From contig JAEXBS010000072.1 in the NCBI GenBank assembly GCA_023393915.1, positions 36,488 through 100,487 on the forward strand: a DNA stretch of 64,000 bases. Direction: 5' to 3'. Made by a program: the position numbers and the translations under genes. The stretch comes from Bacteroidota bacterium. Lineage in GTDB: Bacteria > Bacteroidota > Bacteroidia > Flavobacteriales > Weeksellaceae. The stretch's first letter is position 1. Every line of letters begins with the position of its first letter. Under the pieces are notes generated by a model. It made no database searches and was not told the origin of the DNA. It saw only the letters and a program-made list of their open reading frames with translations. Below, piece by piece: positions 33,743 through 43,090 of this stretch.

Positions 33743-34093
33743 ATGTTGATCGAAGTTTTCAAATCAAAAATTCATCGGGTACGAGTTACTTCCTCGGATC
33801 TGAATTATATAGGCAGTATTACAATTGATGAAGAGCTATTGGAAGCTTCGGGAATCATAGTAGGAGAGCGCGTTTATATCGTTAATGTTAATAATGGTGA
33901 GCGTTTTGACACCTACGTAATTAAAGGGAAAAGAAAGTCCGGCGAGATTTGTCTTAACGGCCCTGCCGCGCGCAAAGTTCAAAAGAACGATATCATCATT
34001 ATCATTGCGTACGCGCAAATGACACCAGAAGAAGCGAAAGATTTTCAACCAAGGATCATTTTTCCTGATGAGAATACCAATCTCTTAACCTAA
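33743..34093 (+). CDS. panD: Aspartate 1-decarboxylase
   Basis: A 116-residue pyruvoyl enzyme that makes beta-alanine for pantothenate and CoA. The self-cleavage site Gly24-Ser25 is intact in NYIGSITID, with the active-site Lys9 in FKSKIHRVRVT. The C-terminal FQPRIIFPDE is typical. The promoter lies immediately before the ATG. The flippase-like gene follows after 13 bp and is probably co-transcribed. panB and panC are not nearby. Confidence 0.96.
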   Translation: MLIEVFKSKIHRVRVTSSDLNYIGSITIDEELLEASGIIVGERVYIVNVNNGERFDTYVIKGKRKSGEICLNGPAARKVQKNDIIIIIAYAQMTPEEAKDFQPRIIFPDENTNLLT

Positions 34094-34106
34094 ATCCTTA
34101 ACTGAG

Positions 34107-35144
34107 TTGGAAGAGAATAGACCTAATAAAACAAAAACAATTCTTACCATTGTCATTTCTATGGCAGTGGCTGTTTTTTTTATGTGGCTTGCTTTTCGTG
34201 GGCTCGATTTTAATGAAATTCGCGGATATTTCGCACAGGCCAACTATCTTTGGGTTGGGGTGGCTGCCATTTTTGGATTGCTTGCTTATTATTTGCGTGC
34301 TGTTCGTTGGAATATATTGTTAGAGCCATTAGGGCATCGAATTTCAAATTCCAATGCGCTTTGGACGATTTCTTTTGGGTACCTGATGAACCTGACTATT
34401 CCAAGAAGTGGAGAGATTGCCCGATCAACAGCCCTTTATGGTGTAGAGCGCGTCCCTGTTCAACAGTCCTTTGGAACCATAGTTCTTGAAAGGGTTATTG
34501 ATTTATTGTGCATGGGGCTGTTTTTGCTTTTGACGCTCCTATTAAAGAAAGATGCAATTGATGCTTTTATTTCTTATGTATTTAATGACTCAACCAGCTC
34601 CGCTCCATCTTCCTCTTCAAATGGTTTGTGGATTGCGGTTATGCTTGCGCTTTTCGGAGGATTACTTTTTTTTCTTTTACGCAAGAAATTAGAACGCTAT
34701 AGTCCTTTGGCGAAAATTTATTCTTTAGTAGACGGGATAATTCAAGGAATGGCCACCATATTTCGATTGAAAAGACCCGTAGCATTCATCCTTTATTCTC
34801 TAGGTATTTGGATCTGCTATTATTTAGCCGCTTATTTGGTCTGCTTTTCACTTCCAGAAACCTCGTCTTTTACCCCTGCCGACGGTTTTTTTATTATCGT
34901 CGTGGGAACACTAGGAATGATCATTCCCGCGAGCGGTGGCATCGGCGCATTTCATTTCGCTGTAAAATTGGGCATTGGTGCATTATTTTTATCCCAAGGA
35001 GGGTCGTTTGAAAAAGGGGCAGAAGTGGGATTAGCGTACGCTTTTATTTCTCATACGCTGCAGTTGGTTTTGATGGCAGGAATGGGCTTTCTGTCCATAC
35101 TGTTTTTGGCAAAAGCCAGAAAGCCACAAGGTTCTAAATCCTAA
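34107..35144 (+). CDS. Flippase-like protein (UPF0104/LPG synthase TM family)
   Basis: A 345-residue membrane protein with about eight hydrophobic helices, from the same family as the product at 19359. Family motifs are AYYLRAVRWNILLEPLG, LMNLTIPRSGEIARSTALYG and GTLGMIIPASGGIGAFHFA. The start is TTG at 34107, giving a short charged N-terminus before the first helix; the first ATG, at 34161, would cut into that helix. The position 13 bp after panD supports the TTG. Its lipid or sugar substrate is unknown. Confidence 0.83.
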   Translation: MEENRPNKTKTILTIVISMAVAVFFMWLAFRGLDFNEIRGYFAQANYLWVGVAAIFGLLAYYLRAVRWNILLEPLGHRISNSNALWTISFGYLMNLTIPRSGEIARSTALYGVERVPVQQSFGTIVLERVIDLLCMGLFLLLTLLLKKDAIDAFISYVFNDSTSSAPSSSSNGLWIAVMLALFGGLLFFLLRKKLERYSPLAKIYSLVDGIIQGMATIFRLKRPVAFILYSLGIWICYYLAAYLVCFSLPETSSFTPADGFFIIVVGTLGMIIPASGGIGAFHFAVKLGIGALFLSQGGSFEKGAEVGLAYAFISHTLQLVLMAGMGFLSILFLAKARKPQGSKS

Positions 35145-35159
35145 ATATTCCTTTTTGGG

Positions 35160-37178
35160 TTATTGGCCAAAAGCTCTATTTAGTAAGCTTTCTATTTTTG
35201 GTTCTCGCCCTCTAAAATTCTTGTATAATTCCATAGGGGCCTGCGATCCTCCTTTGGAGAGTAGTTCTTTAAACTTTTCAGCTGTTGGTTTATTGAAAAT
35301 CCCTTTTTCTTTAAATAACTCAAATGCATCTGCATCTAATACTTCAGCCCATTTATAGGAGTAGTAACCGGCAGCGTATCCCCCCTGGAAAATATGTGCA
35401 AAGCTTGGGCTGATTGCTGTATTGGTTGAAACTGGGTATAAACTTGTAAGCTTCGTTGCCCTGGTTTCAAATTCTTTAATGTCAACAATGGGTTTGATCT
35501 GCGTATGGTAAGAAAGATCTAAAAGTCCAAACCCGATTTGCCTTAATGTTTGATAGCCTTCAAGAAAGCTTTTACTAGCTGAGAGTTTAGCGATTTTTTC
35601 TTGATCCAGTTTTTCTTTGGTTTCATAATGCTGAGCAAAAGAAGATAATAATTCTGGCTCGTAGCAATAGTTTTCCATAAACTGAGAAGGAAGTTCAACA
35701 AAATCCCATTTCACTGAAGTGCCCGAAAGAGAGGGGTAAGTGGTGTCAGCCATGATTCCATGGAGCGCGTGCCCAAACTCGTGGAAAAGAGTAGTCAGTT
35801 CTTGAAATGTTAGCAAACTAGGGGCTGACGAAGTAGGTTTGCTAAAGTTGCAAACAACAGAAATGTGAGGTCTATGATCTTTACCTTCTTTTTTCATTTG
35901 GTTTCGGTAAGTGGTCATCCAGGCTCCTGCACGTTTTGATTTTCTTGGATGAAAATCAGTGTAAAGGACTGCTTTTAACTCCTTGTTTTCCAAAACTCTA
36001 TAGACCGTAACATCCTTGTGGTATCCTTCTATGTCTTTCGCTAGCTCAAACTTAAGTCCATAGAGTTTACCAGCAAGATCAAAAACGGCTTGTAAACAAC
36101 TTTTTAGTTCAAAGTAAGGTCTTAACTCTTGGTCATTAAAATCCAATTGGATCTTTCTTAATTTTTCAGCGTAGTATGCGTGATCCCACGCTTCCATGAT
36201 TTTAATTCCTTCTTGCGTAGCGAGTTTTTTTAGCTCTTCTACTTCCTTATGTGCAAAGGGAGTGGCTTTATCTAAAAGTTCGGTAAGAAAGTCTTTTACT
36301 TTCTCCGGACTTTGGGCCATACGTTCTTCTAAGACATAGTGGGCAAAAGAATTATAACCTAGAAGGGTAGCTTTTCTTTGCCGTAAATGAGTGATTTCTT
36401 TAATGAGTTCTTGGTTGTCTAGTTCTCCTCCGTCAAAAGCTTTTTTTCCATTAGCCAAATAGAGTTCTTTACGGAGTTCACGGTTCTCAAGATAAGTCAG
36501 TGCAGGCAAGTAGCTCGGGTAATCCAATGTGATCACGTACCCTTCTAGTTCTCGGTCCTCAGCTTCATTTCGATACATCTCTAAAATGCCCTCGGGAATT
36601 CCTTTTAATTGTTCAGGGTCGGTAATTTGCTTATAATAAGCATTAGTCGACTCTAAAAGATTTTCTCCAAATTTTAATGATTTTAGCGAGAGTTCTTTAT
36701 TGATAACTTCTAGTTCTTGCTTTTTTTCTTCGCTAAGTAGTGCACCTGCTCGAACAAAGCTTTTGTAAGTAGTGTCAAGAAGCATCGCTTCTTCTTTACT
36801 TAGGTTTAAATTACTTTTCTCATCATGAACTGTTTTAATACGAGCAAAAAGTTCCTCATTTTGTGCAATCTTAGAAGCGTGTTCGGTGAGAAGTGGAGAC
36901 ACCTCTTGAGTGGTTTTTTGAATTTCTGCTGAAGTATCAGCGGAATTAAGGTTGAATAGTAGACTAGAAGTAATTTCTAATTGCTCGCCGCTAAAAGCCA
37001 ACGCTTCGATCGTGTTTTGAAAAGTGGGTTGCTCAATTTCTTTTGTAATGAGCTCAATTTCTTCCTCCGCTGATTTTAAATGGTGTTTAATGGCCGGAAG
37101 GAAGTGCTCTGGTTCGATCAAATGAAAAGGAGCAGTAAGGTAAGGTGTATTAAATTTTTGTATTAATGGATTGTTCAT
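35160..37178 (-). CDS. M3 family metallopeptidase (oligopeptidase A / Dcp type)
   Basis: A 672-residue zinc peptidase. The HEFGH zinc motif (LFHEFGHALHG) lies near 466, with the downstream Glu ligand expected in the following helix. SGTSVKWDFVELPSQFMENY and the C-terminal FSHIFQGGYAAGYYSYKW-like region (SFAHIFQGGYAAGYYSYKW) are classic M3A features. ATG at 37178 is preferred over TTG at 37199. No signal peptide, so it probably degrades short peptides in the cytoplasm. It could be labelled oligopeptidase A or peptidyl-dipeptidase Dcp. Confidence 0.94.
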   Translation of the reverse strand: MNNPLIQKFNTPYLTAPFHLIEPEHFLPAIKHHLKSAEEEIELITKEIEQPTFQNTIEALAFSGEQLEITSSLLFNLNSADTSAEIQKTTQEVSPLLTEHASKIAQNEELFARIKTVHDEKSNLNLSKEEAMLLDTTYKSFVRAGALLSEEKKQELEVINKELSLKSLKFGENLLESTNAYYKQITDPEQLKGIPEGILEMYRNEAEDRELEGYVITLDYPSYLPALTYLENRELRKELYLANGKKAFDGGELDNQELIKEITHLRQRKATLLGYNSFAHYVLEERMAQSPEKVKDFLTELLDKATPFAHKEVEELKKLATQEGIKIMEAWDHAYYAEKLRKIQLDFNDQELRPYFELKSCLQAVFDLAGKLYGLKFELAKDIEGYHKDVTVYRVLENKELKAVLYTDFHPRKSKRAGAWMTTYRNQMKKEGKDHRPHISVVCNFSKPTSSAPSLLTFQELTTLFHEFGHALHGIMADTTYPSLSGTSVKWDFVELPSQFMENYCYEPELLSSFAQHYETKEKLDQEKIAKLSASKSFLEGYQTLRQIGFGLLDLSYHTQIKPIVDIKEFETRATKLTSLYPVSTNTAISPSFAHIFQGGYAAGYYSYKWAEVLDADAFELFKEKGIFNKPTAEKFKELLSKGGSQAPMELYKNFRGREPKIESLLNRAFGQ

Positions 37179-37332
37179 ATTTTCAATTGTAAATAACAAA
37201 AATAAAAAATTAAAATCCTATAAGAAAAGGTGTGTAGGTGAATCCTAAGCTATTTGTTAAATAGTAATTATTCATAACTATATCAGGGAAATTCCTTATT
37301 TTTAAAATGCAATCAATAAAAGGTTAAATTTT

Positions 37333-38214
37333 ATGAATAAGTATACAGAAGGAATGCTTCCCAAGGGGGCGTTAACAGATCAGGTTATTGTTGTAACCGG
37401 TGGAGGAAGTGGATTAGGAAAGGCAATGAGTACCTATTTTTCTAATTTGGGAGCTAAAGTAGTGATTACTTCAAGGAATCTTGCGAAATTAGAATCGGTA
37501 GCCAAAGAAATTTCTCAAGAAAGTGGAGTAGAAGTACTTCCTTTAGCTTGTGATGTAAGAAATTGGGATGAAGTGGTAAAAATGAAAGAGGATGCGATTA
37601 ACCATTTTGGTCGGGTCGATGTTCTTTTGAATAACGCTGCAGGAAATTTTATTTCTCCGACCGAGCGTTTAACCCATTCTGCATTCGATTCTATATTAGA
37701 TATTGTACTAAAGGGTACAAAAAATTGTACTCTTGCGTTAGGAAAGCATTGGATCGAGCAGAAACAAAAGGCAGTAGTACTCAACATTGTTACCACTTAC
37801 GCTTGGACCGGATCGTCCTATGTTGTACCTTCTTCTGCGGCCAAAGCAGGCGTGTTAGCGATGACTCGAAGTTTAGCGGTGGAGTGGGCGAAATACGGAA
37901 TTCGATTTAACGCGATTGCACCTGGTCCTTTTCCTACAGAAGGAGCCTGGTCAAGACTCCTTCCTGGTGATCTTGCGGAGCAATTTGATATGCGGAAGAA
38001 GGTGCCGCTTCGACGCGTAGGCGAACATCAAGAATTAGCGAATTTAGCGGCTTATTTAGTTTCAGATTATTCTTCTTATATCAATGGCGAAGTAATTACC
38101 ATTGATGGCGGCGAGTGGCTGCAAGGGGCAGGGCAATTCAATATGCTCGAGCAAATACCAAAAGAGTTATGGGATCAACTCGAGATGATGATCAAAGCGA
38201 AAAAACAAGGGTAG
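37333..38214 (+). CDS. SDR oxidoreductase, 2,4-dienoyl-CoA reductase-like
   Basis: A 293-residue Rossmann-fold enzyme. The NAD(P)-binding TGGGSGLGKA is at 22-31 and LLNNAAGNF near 100. The classical catalytic Tyr of YxxxK is missing: the site reads VVPSSAAKAGV. This is the hallmark of mammalian-type 2,4-dienoyl-CoA reductases (DECR), where Ser replaces Tyr. A role in oxidation of unsaturated fatty acids is therefore likely. fabV follows after 76 bp, so both act on acyl chains. Confidence 0.85.
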   Translation: MNKYTEGMLPKGALTDQVIVVTGGGSGLGKAMSTYFSNLGAKVVITSRNLAKLESVAKEISQESGVEVLPLACDVRNWDEVVKMKEDAINHFGRVDVLLNNAAGNFISPTERLTHSAFDSILDIVLKGTKNCTLALGKHWIEQKQKAVVLNIVTTYAWTGSSYVVPSSAAKAGVLAMTRSLAVEWAKYGIRFNAIAPGPFPTEGAWSRLLPGDLAEQFDMRKKVPLRRVGEHQELANLAAYLVSDYSSYINGEVITIDGGEWLQGAGQFNMLEQIPKELWDQLEMMIKAKKQG

Positions 38215-38290
38215 TAAATATCTGAGCGAGAAGAAAAGAAAGCTCGTAAAAATTCACTTAATTTGTAATGCAATAAATACAATTAAAATT

Positions 38291-39493
38291 ATGATCATTC
38301 AACCTAGAACCAGAGGTTTTATCTGTCTTACCGCGCACCCAACGGGTGCCTATGAAGCGGTAAAAAATCAGATTGCATACGTAAAGAAGAAAGGGGAACT
38401 AGTTAATGGACCTAAAAAAGTATTAGTTATAGGAGCGTCCACAGGTTTTGGTATTGCTTCAAGAATTACGGCTGCCTTTGGTAGTGGAGCGGCAACCATA
38501 GGAGTGTTTTTCGAGAAACCAGCATCAGAGGGAAAGATGGGGACTGCAGGTTGGTACAACTCCGCAGCTTTTGAAACCCTTGCACACGAGCAGGGTCTTT
38601 ACGCGAAAAGTATAAACGGAGATGCATTTTCAGATGAGATAAAAAAGCAAACCATCGAATTGATTAAGAAGGATTTAGGAGAGGTAGACCTTGTGGTATA
38701 TTCACTGGCATCCCCAAGAAGAACCCATCCGAAAACAGGTGAGAATTTTGCGTCAGTTCTTAAGCCGATTGGTGCTCCTTTCTCAAATAAAACTGTTGAT
38801 TTTCACTCGGGAGTGGTGTCGGATATAACTATTAATCCAGTTGAAGATACAAAAGAAATCGATAATACGGTTGCTGTGATGGGAGGTGAAGATTGGAGAA
38901 TGTGGATGGAAGACTTAAAAGAAGCTGGAGTTTTAGCTAAAGGGGTTAAAACGGTGGCTTATTCTTATATCGGTCCAGAACTTACCTTTCCAATTTACCG
39001 TAACGGTACTATTGGTCAGGCGAAGAACGATCTAGAGGCCTCTGTGTCTACAATCAATACTATGCTTGAGGATTTGGACGGAGTATCTTACGTTTCAGTT
39101 AATAAAGCGCTGGTTACTCAGTCTAGTTCGGCGATTCCTGTGGTTCCACTTTATATATCATTGCTTTACAAGGCGATGAAGGAAAAAGGCGTACATGAAG
39201 GAACTATTGAGCAAATGCAAAGGCTTTTTGCCGAGCGACTCTATACGGAAAGCGGAGAAGTTCCATTGGATGAGAAAGGTCGAATTCGTATTGACGATCT
39301 TGAAATGGCCGAAGATATCCAACAGATTGTGGCTGAAAACTGGAACAAAGTAACCACTGAGAACTTGAATGAGCTCGGTGATATCAAAGGATACAGGGAA
39401 GAATTTTTTAATCTTTTTGGATTTGAAATTCCGGGAGTGGACTACGAGAAGGACACTAATGAGAATGTACAAGTACCAAGCATCGAAGGTTAA
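38291..39493 (+). CDS. fabV: FabV-type enoyl reductase / trans-2-enoyl-CoA reductase
   Basis: A 400-residue NADH-dependent reductase of the FabV/TER family. It opens MIIQPRTRGFICLTAHPTG, has the cofactor motif VIGASTGFGIASRI, and shows the catalytic Tyr-x8-Lys in YRNGTIGQAK (near 235-244). The FabV form is naturally tolerant to triclosan. It may complete fatty-acid elongation or reduce crotonyl-CoA, and the sequence does not decide between ACP and CoA substrates. A bidirectional terminator separates it from clpB. Confidence 0.95.
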   Translation: MIIQPRTRGFICLTAHPTGAYEAVKNQIAYVKKKGELVNGPKKVLVIGASTGFGIASRITAAFGSGAATIGVFFEKPASEGKMGTAGWYNSAAFETLAHEQGLYAKSINGDAFSDEIKKQTIELIKKDLGEVDLVVYSLASPRRTHPKTGENFASVLKPIGAPFSNKTVDFHSGVVSDITINPVEDTKEIDNTVAVMGGEDWRMWMEDLKEAGVLAKGVKTVAYSYIGPELTFPIYRNGTIGQAKNDLEASVSTINTMLEDLDGVSYVSVNKALVTQSSSAIPVVPLYISLLYKAMKEKGVHEGTIEQMQRLFAERLYTESGEVPLDEKGRIRIDDLEMAEDIQQIVAENWNKVTTENLNELGDIKGYREEFFNLFGFEIPGVDYEKDTNENVQVPSIEG

Positions 39494-39549
39494 TTTTGAA
39501 AGCCCTAGAAAGTAATTTTTAACAAAACTGTATTGCAGTATATGCTAGA

Positions 39550-39585
39550 TAAAAGCCACTTGATAGAGATCGAGTGGCTTTTATA
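39550..39585. terminator. Bidirectional terminator between fabV and clpB
   Basis: AAAAGCCACT pairs with AGTGGCTTTT, with further partial pairing towards the loop and T or A runs on each side. Confidence 0.85.
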
Positions 39586-39610
39586 ATTTTTTACTTCTTG
39601 AAGAATGGTA

Positions 39611-42202
39611 TTATTCAGTGGGTCTGAAAATTAGACCACTTTCGTCAAAGTAATCCAAGGTTATTCTTTGGTTATCTGTAATTTTACCTGCAAGAAGTTC
39701 TTTAGAAAGTTGATTCAGTACTTCTTGTTGTAATAACCTTTTTATAGGTCTAGCTCCAAAGGAAGGATCGTATCCTTTTGTACGAATGTAGGACAAAGCA
39801 TCTTCTGTAGCTGACAAGTAAATTCCGCGTTTTTCCAAAAGCTGATTTAGGTCTCTTAATTGGAACTGAATGATTTTTCCTATTTCTTGGTTGCTTAGTG
39901 GTTCAAATAATACCACTTCGTCAATTCTGTTAAGGAACTCAGGTCTTAGACTTTGTTTTAAAAGATCAAAAACTTCCGTTTTGGTTTTTTGCAAAACTTC
40001 ATCGTGGTTTTCAGCTGTTAGATTCTCGTAGTTCTCTTGAATAATTGGTGAACCTAAATTGGAAGTCATGATGATGAGCGCATTTTTGAAGTTTACCACT
40101 CGTCCTTTGTTATCGGTTAATCTCCCATCGTCTAGGACTTGAAGAAGTGTATTAAAGACATCGGGATGCGCTTTTTCTATTTCATCCAATAGTACTACAC
40201 TGTAAGGTCTTCTTCGTACGGCCTCGGTTAATTGTCCACCTTCATCATACCCTACATATCCAGGAGGAGCTCCTACCAAACGTGAAACAGAATGCCTCTC
40301 TTGGTATTCACTCATGTCAATACGAGTCATATTGTTTTCGTCATCAAACAAAAGTTCTGCTAATGCCTTGGCTAGCTCGGTTTTTCCAACACCAGTGGAT
40401 CCTAAAAAAAGAAAGCTACCAATCGGTTTTTTTTCATCTCCTAAGCCGGCTCGATTTCTTCTTATCGCATTGGACACTGCCTCAATAGCTTCTTGTTGGC
40501 CAACCACTCTTTTGTGTAGTTCATCTTCCAAGTGAAGGAGTTTTTCCCGTTCGCTCTGAATCAGTTTTGTCACAGGGATTCCCGTCCATTTAGAAATGAC
40601 TTCCGAGATGTTTTCAGCAGTAACTTCCTCTTTGATCAGTTCATTCTGGTTGTTTTGCATTTGAAGCTCCAGTTGGGATAATTCCTGTTCCTTTTCTAGA
40701 AGTTTACCGTATTTTATTTCCGCCACTTTTCCGTAATCCCCTTGTCTGGAGGCTCTTTCGGCTTCTAGCTTTAGTGCTTCAATGTCTTTTTTAACCTGAG
40801 TAAGGTCCTCTGATTTTTGTTTTTCTGCAAGCCATTTCGCATTGATTTCGTTTCTTTTTTCTGAAATCTCAGCGATGTCTTCTTTTAAATTTTGAATTTG
40901 AATTTGATTTCCTTCTCTGGTAATGGCTGCTAGTTCAATTTCTAGTTGCATTAATTTGCGGTCTAGTTGATCGAGCTCTTCGGGTTTGGAATTGATTTCC
41001 ATTCGAAGTTTTGATGAGGCCTCATCAATTAGATCAATGGCCTTATCAGGTAAGAAGCGATCTGAAATGTAGCGTTGCGATTGTTCTACTGCGGCAATAA
41101 TCGCCTCGTCTTTGATTCTTACTTTATGATGTGCTTCGTATTTATCTTTAATTCCTCTTAGAATGGAGATCGCTGATTCGGTATCGGGTTCTTCTACCAT
41201 AACTTTTTGGAATCTTCTTTCAAGGGCCTTATCTTTTTCGAAATATTTTTGGTACTCATTTAAAGTAGTAGCTCCTATGGCTCTTAGTTCCCCTCTAGCG
41301 AGTGCGGGTTTTAAGATGTTTGCAGCATCCATTGCACCTTCTCCTCCTCCCGCACCAACTAAGGTGTGAATTTCATCGATAAAGAGGATGATCTGTCCCT
41401 CTGATTTGGTAACTTCGTTTATGACGCTTTTAAGTCGTTCTTCAAACTCTCCTTTGTATTTGGCTCCTGCAATCAATGCTCCCATGTCAAGAGAGAATAA
41501 AGTTTTATCATTTAGGTTCTCAGGAACGTCTCCACTGATGATTCTATGTGCTATTCCTTCAGCGATAGCTGTTTTACCGACGCCCGGCTCTCCTATAAGA
41601 ATGGGATTATTTTTTGTTCGGCGAGAAAGGATTTGAAGAACTCTTCTTATCTCTTCATCCCTACCAATAACTGGATCAAGTTTTCCTTCGCTAGCTAAAG
41701 AGTTGAGGTTTTTTGCATACTTACTTAAACTCTGGTAAGTCTCTTCTGAACTAGCAGAATTGGCCTTTGCGCCCTTACGCATTTCCTTTATGCCTGCATC
41801 GAGAAGGCTTCTTGAAAGTCCTAGATCTTTTAATAGAGAGGAGGTAGGAGAATTCACCTCTAATAGAGCGATCCAAAGATGTTCTAAAGTGGCGTATTCA
41901 TCTCCCATTTTTTTTGCAATATTAGGAGCGTCAAGTACAACTTTAGATGCACTTTGTGACAAATACTGTGCGCCACCTTCTACTTTTGCGAAGCCTTCAA
42001 TTAGTTGTCGATTCTTTTCTCTAACACGATCCAGATCGACTTCCGATTTTTTAAGCAAGAAGGAAGAAATGGTATCGTCAATTTGAAATATGCCCTCTAA
42101 TAAGTGGGCGGGTTCTATGCTTTGGTGGCTTTGGTCCATCGCAATTTGCTGTGCCTTTTGGATGGCCTCCTGCGATTTTACTGTAAATTGATTTAAATTC
42201 AT
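39611..42202 (-). CDS. clpB: ATP-dependent chaperone ClpB
   Basis: An 863-residue disaggregase of the Hsp100 family that works with DnaK to rescue aggregated proteins. It has the N-terminal Clp repeats (about 1-145), AAA+ domain 1 with Walker A GEPGVGKT and Walker B LFIDEIH, a coiled-coil M domain (about 400-530), and AAA+ domain 2 with Walker A GSTGVGKT and Walker B VLLDEIEKAH. There is no ClpP-binding IGL/IGF loop. The length matches E. coli ClpB (857). I see no CIRCE-type repeat upstream. Confidence 0.97.
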   Translation of the reverse strand: MNLNQFTVKSQEAIQKAQQIAMDQSHQSIEPAHLLEGIFQIDDTISSFLLKKSEVDLDRVREKNRQLIEGFAKVEGGAQYLSQSASKVVLDAPNIAKKMGDEYATLEHLWIALLEVNSPTSSLLKDLGLSRSLLDAGIKEMRKGAKANSASSEETYQSLSKYAKNLNSLASEGKLDPVIGRDEEIRRVLQILSRRTKNNPILIGEPGVGKTAIAEGIAHRIISGDVPENLNDKTLFSLDMGALIAGAKYKGEFEERLKSVINEVTKSEGQIILFIDEIHTLVGAGGGEGAMDAANILKPALARGELRAIGATTLNEYQKYFEKDKALERRFQKVMVEEPDTESAISILRGIKDKYEAHHKVRIKDEAIIAAVEQSQRYISDRFLPDKAIDLIDEASSKLRMEINSKPEELDQLDRKLMQLEIELAAITREGNQIQIQNLKEDIAEISEKRNEINAKWLAEKQKSEDLTQVKKDIEALKLEAERASRQGDYGKVAEIKYGKLLEKEQELSQLELQMQNNQNELIKEEVTAENISEVISKWTGIPVTKLIQSEREKLLHLEDELHKRVVGQQEAIEAVSNAIRRNRAGLGDEKKPIGSFLFLGSTGVGKTELAKALAELLFDDENNMTRIDMSEYQERHSVSRLVGAPPGYVGYDEGGQLTEAVRRRPYSVVLLDEIEKAHPDVFNTLLQVLDDGRLTDNKGRVVNFKNALIIMTSNLGSPIIQENYENLTAENHDEVLQKTKTEVFDLLKQSLRPEFLNRIDEVVLFEPLSNQEIGKIIQFQLRDLNQLLEKRGIYLSATEDALSYIRTKGYDPSFGARPIKRLLQQEVLNQLSKELLAGKITDNQRITLDYFDESGLIFRPTE

Positions 42203-42377
42203 TTTTGTGATTTAAAGTAGGTTTGGTCGGTAAATATCAAAAACTGTACTTTTGGAAATATACGGCCATTTTTTCCGGTTATAACCTTATTAAGAGGGGT
42301 TTATGGGACATTTTTTCCTGATTATTTTCATTTTCTTATTTTAAGATTCTTTTTTAAATTAGCATCAAACCAAATGT

Positions 42378-42956
42378 ATGAAATTGTCGAAAAAGCAACA
42401 GGAGCTACTTGCGACAGCAAAAGATCTTTTCTGTGAAAGGGGATACGTTCAAACTTCGGTGAGAGATCTTGCTCAAGCACAAAATGTAAAAGCTTCATCA
42501 CTCTATTCGCATTTTGCTTCCAAAGAAGAAATTTTGAGATTTATCTGTCAAGAAAATTATGAGATAATGATGGAGGGGAAAAAGAGAATAATGGATTTTC
42601 AGGGCGAACAAAAAGAGCGCTTCCTTTTCTATATAGAATTACATCTTTCTGCGATTTTAAGTAACCGGCAGTCGTTTAAAATCTATCTCAATTATAGGCA
42701 TCACCTGGAGGGTGAGCATCGGTCCTTTTATAAAGAAATTGATGAAAGTTACCTAGAATTGTTCTGTGATATTTTCTATTCTGCCTATCCTCACTATAAG
42801 GATTAAGACTTCATGGTTCCTCGTGGAACGGTTTATTGCGTGCTGCATCTTTTGAACTCGATTCCAAATAATATTAATTCGGATTTGGAATCGTATGACT
42901 TTGCTATTAAAGATATTTGTAAGCGTATTGCTGCAGGTCTGGACGTAGGTGCTTAG
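42378..42956 (+). pseudogene. paa-linked TetR regulator, interrupted by in-frame TAA
   Basis: The first frame encodes 142 residues with a normal TetR HTH (LFCERGYVQTSVRDLAQAQNVKASSLYSHFASKEEIL). It stops at TAA 42804-42806 after SAYPHYKD. The same frame continues without another stop to TAG at 42954-42956, adding DFMVPRGTVYCVLHLLNSIP and an amphipathic C-terminal helix. The two parts joined make 192 codons, the usual TetR length. The second part resembles the C-terminus of the TetR at 6792 (LLLEILEQIP). So one sense codon has probably become TAA. It lies before paaE and may have controlled the paa genes. A truncated but stable protein, readthrough or a sequencing error remain possible. Confidence 0.8.
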
Positions 42957-43047
42957 CATTGTTGAATTTGCTTGTTGTTTCTTTGTGGATTATAAATTGT
43001 TGTGCACGAAGGTATTGGCTCTAAATAGGGTGGTATTGTTTTTTTTT

Positions 43048-43055
43048 TATATTTG
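43048..43055 (+). promoter_or_regulatory. -7 element of the paa operon
   Basis: TATATTTG, 35 bp before the paaE ATG. I see no TTTG at the -33 position, which would suit a regulated promoter. Confidence 0.55.
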
Positions 43056-43058
43056 TTC

Positions 43059-43076
43059 AGCCCCCGAAGGGGGAGC
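43059..43076 (+). promoter_or_regulatory. GC hairpin at the 5' end of the paa mRNA
   Basis: CCCCC (43061-43065), loop GAA, GGGGG (43069-43073). It would form at the very start of the transcript and may protect it or influence paaE translation. It is notably GC-rich for this genome. Confidence 0.5.
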
Positions 43077-43090
43077 AGAATAATTATTTT

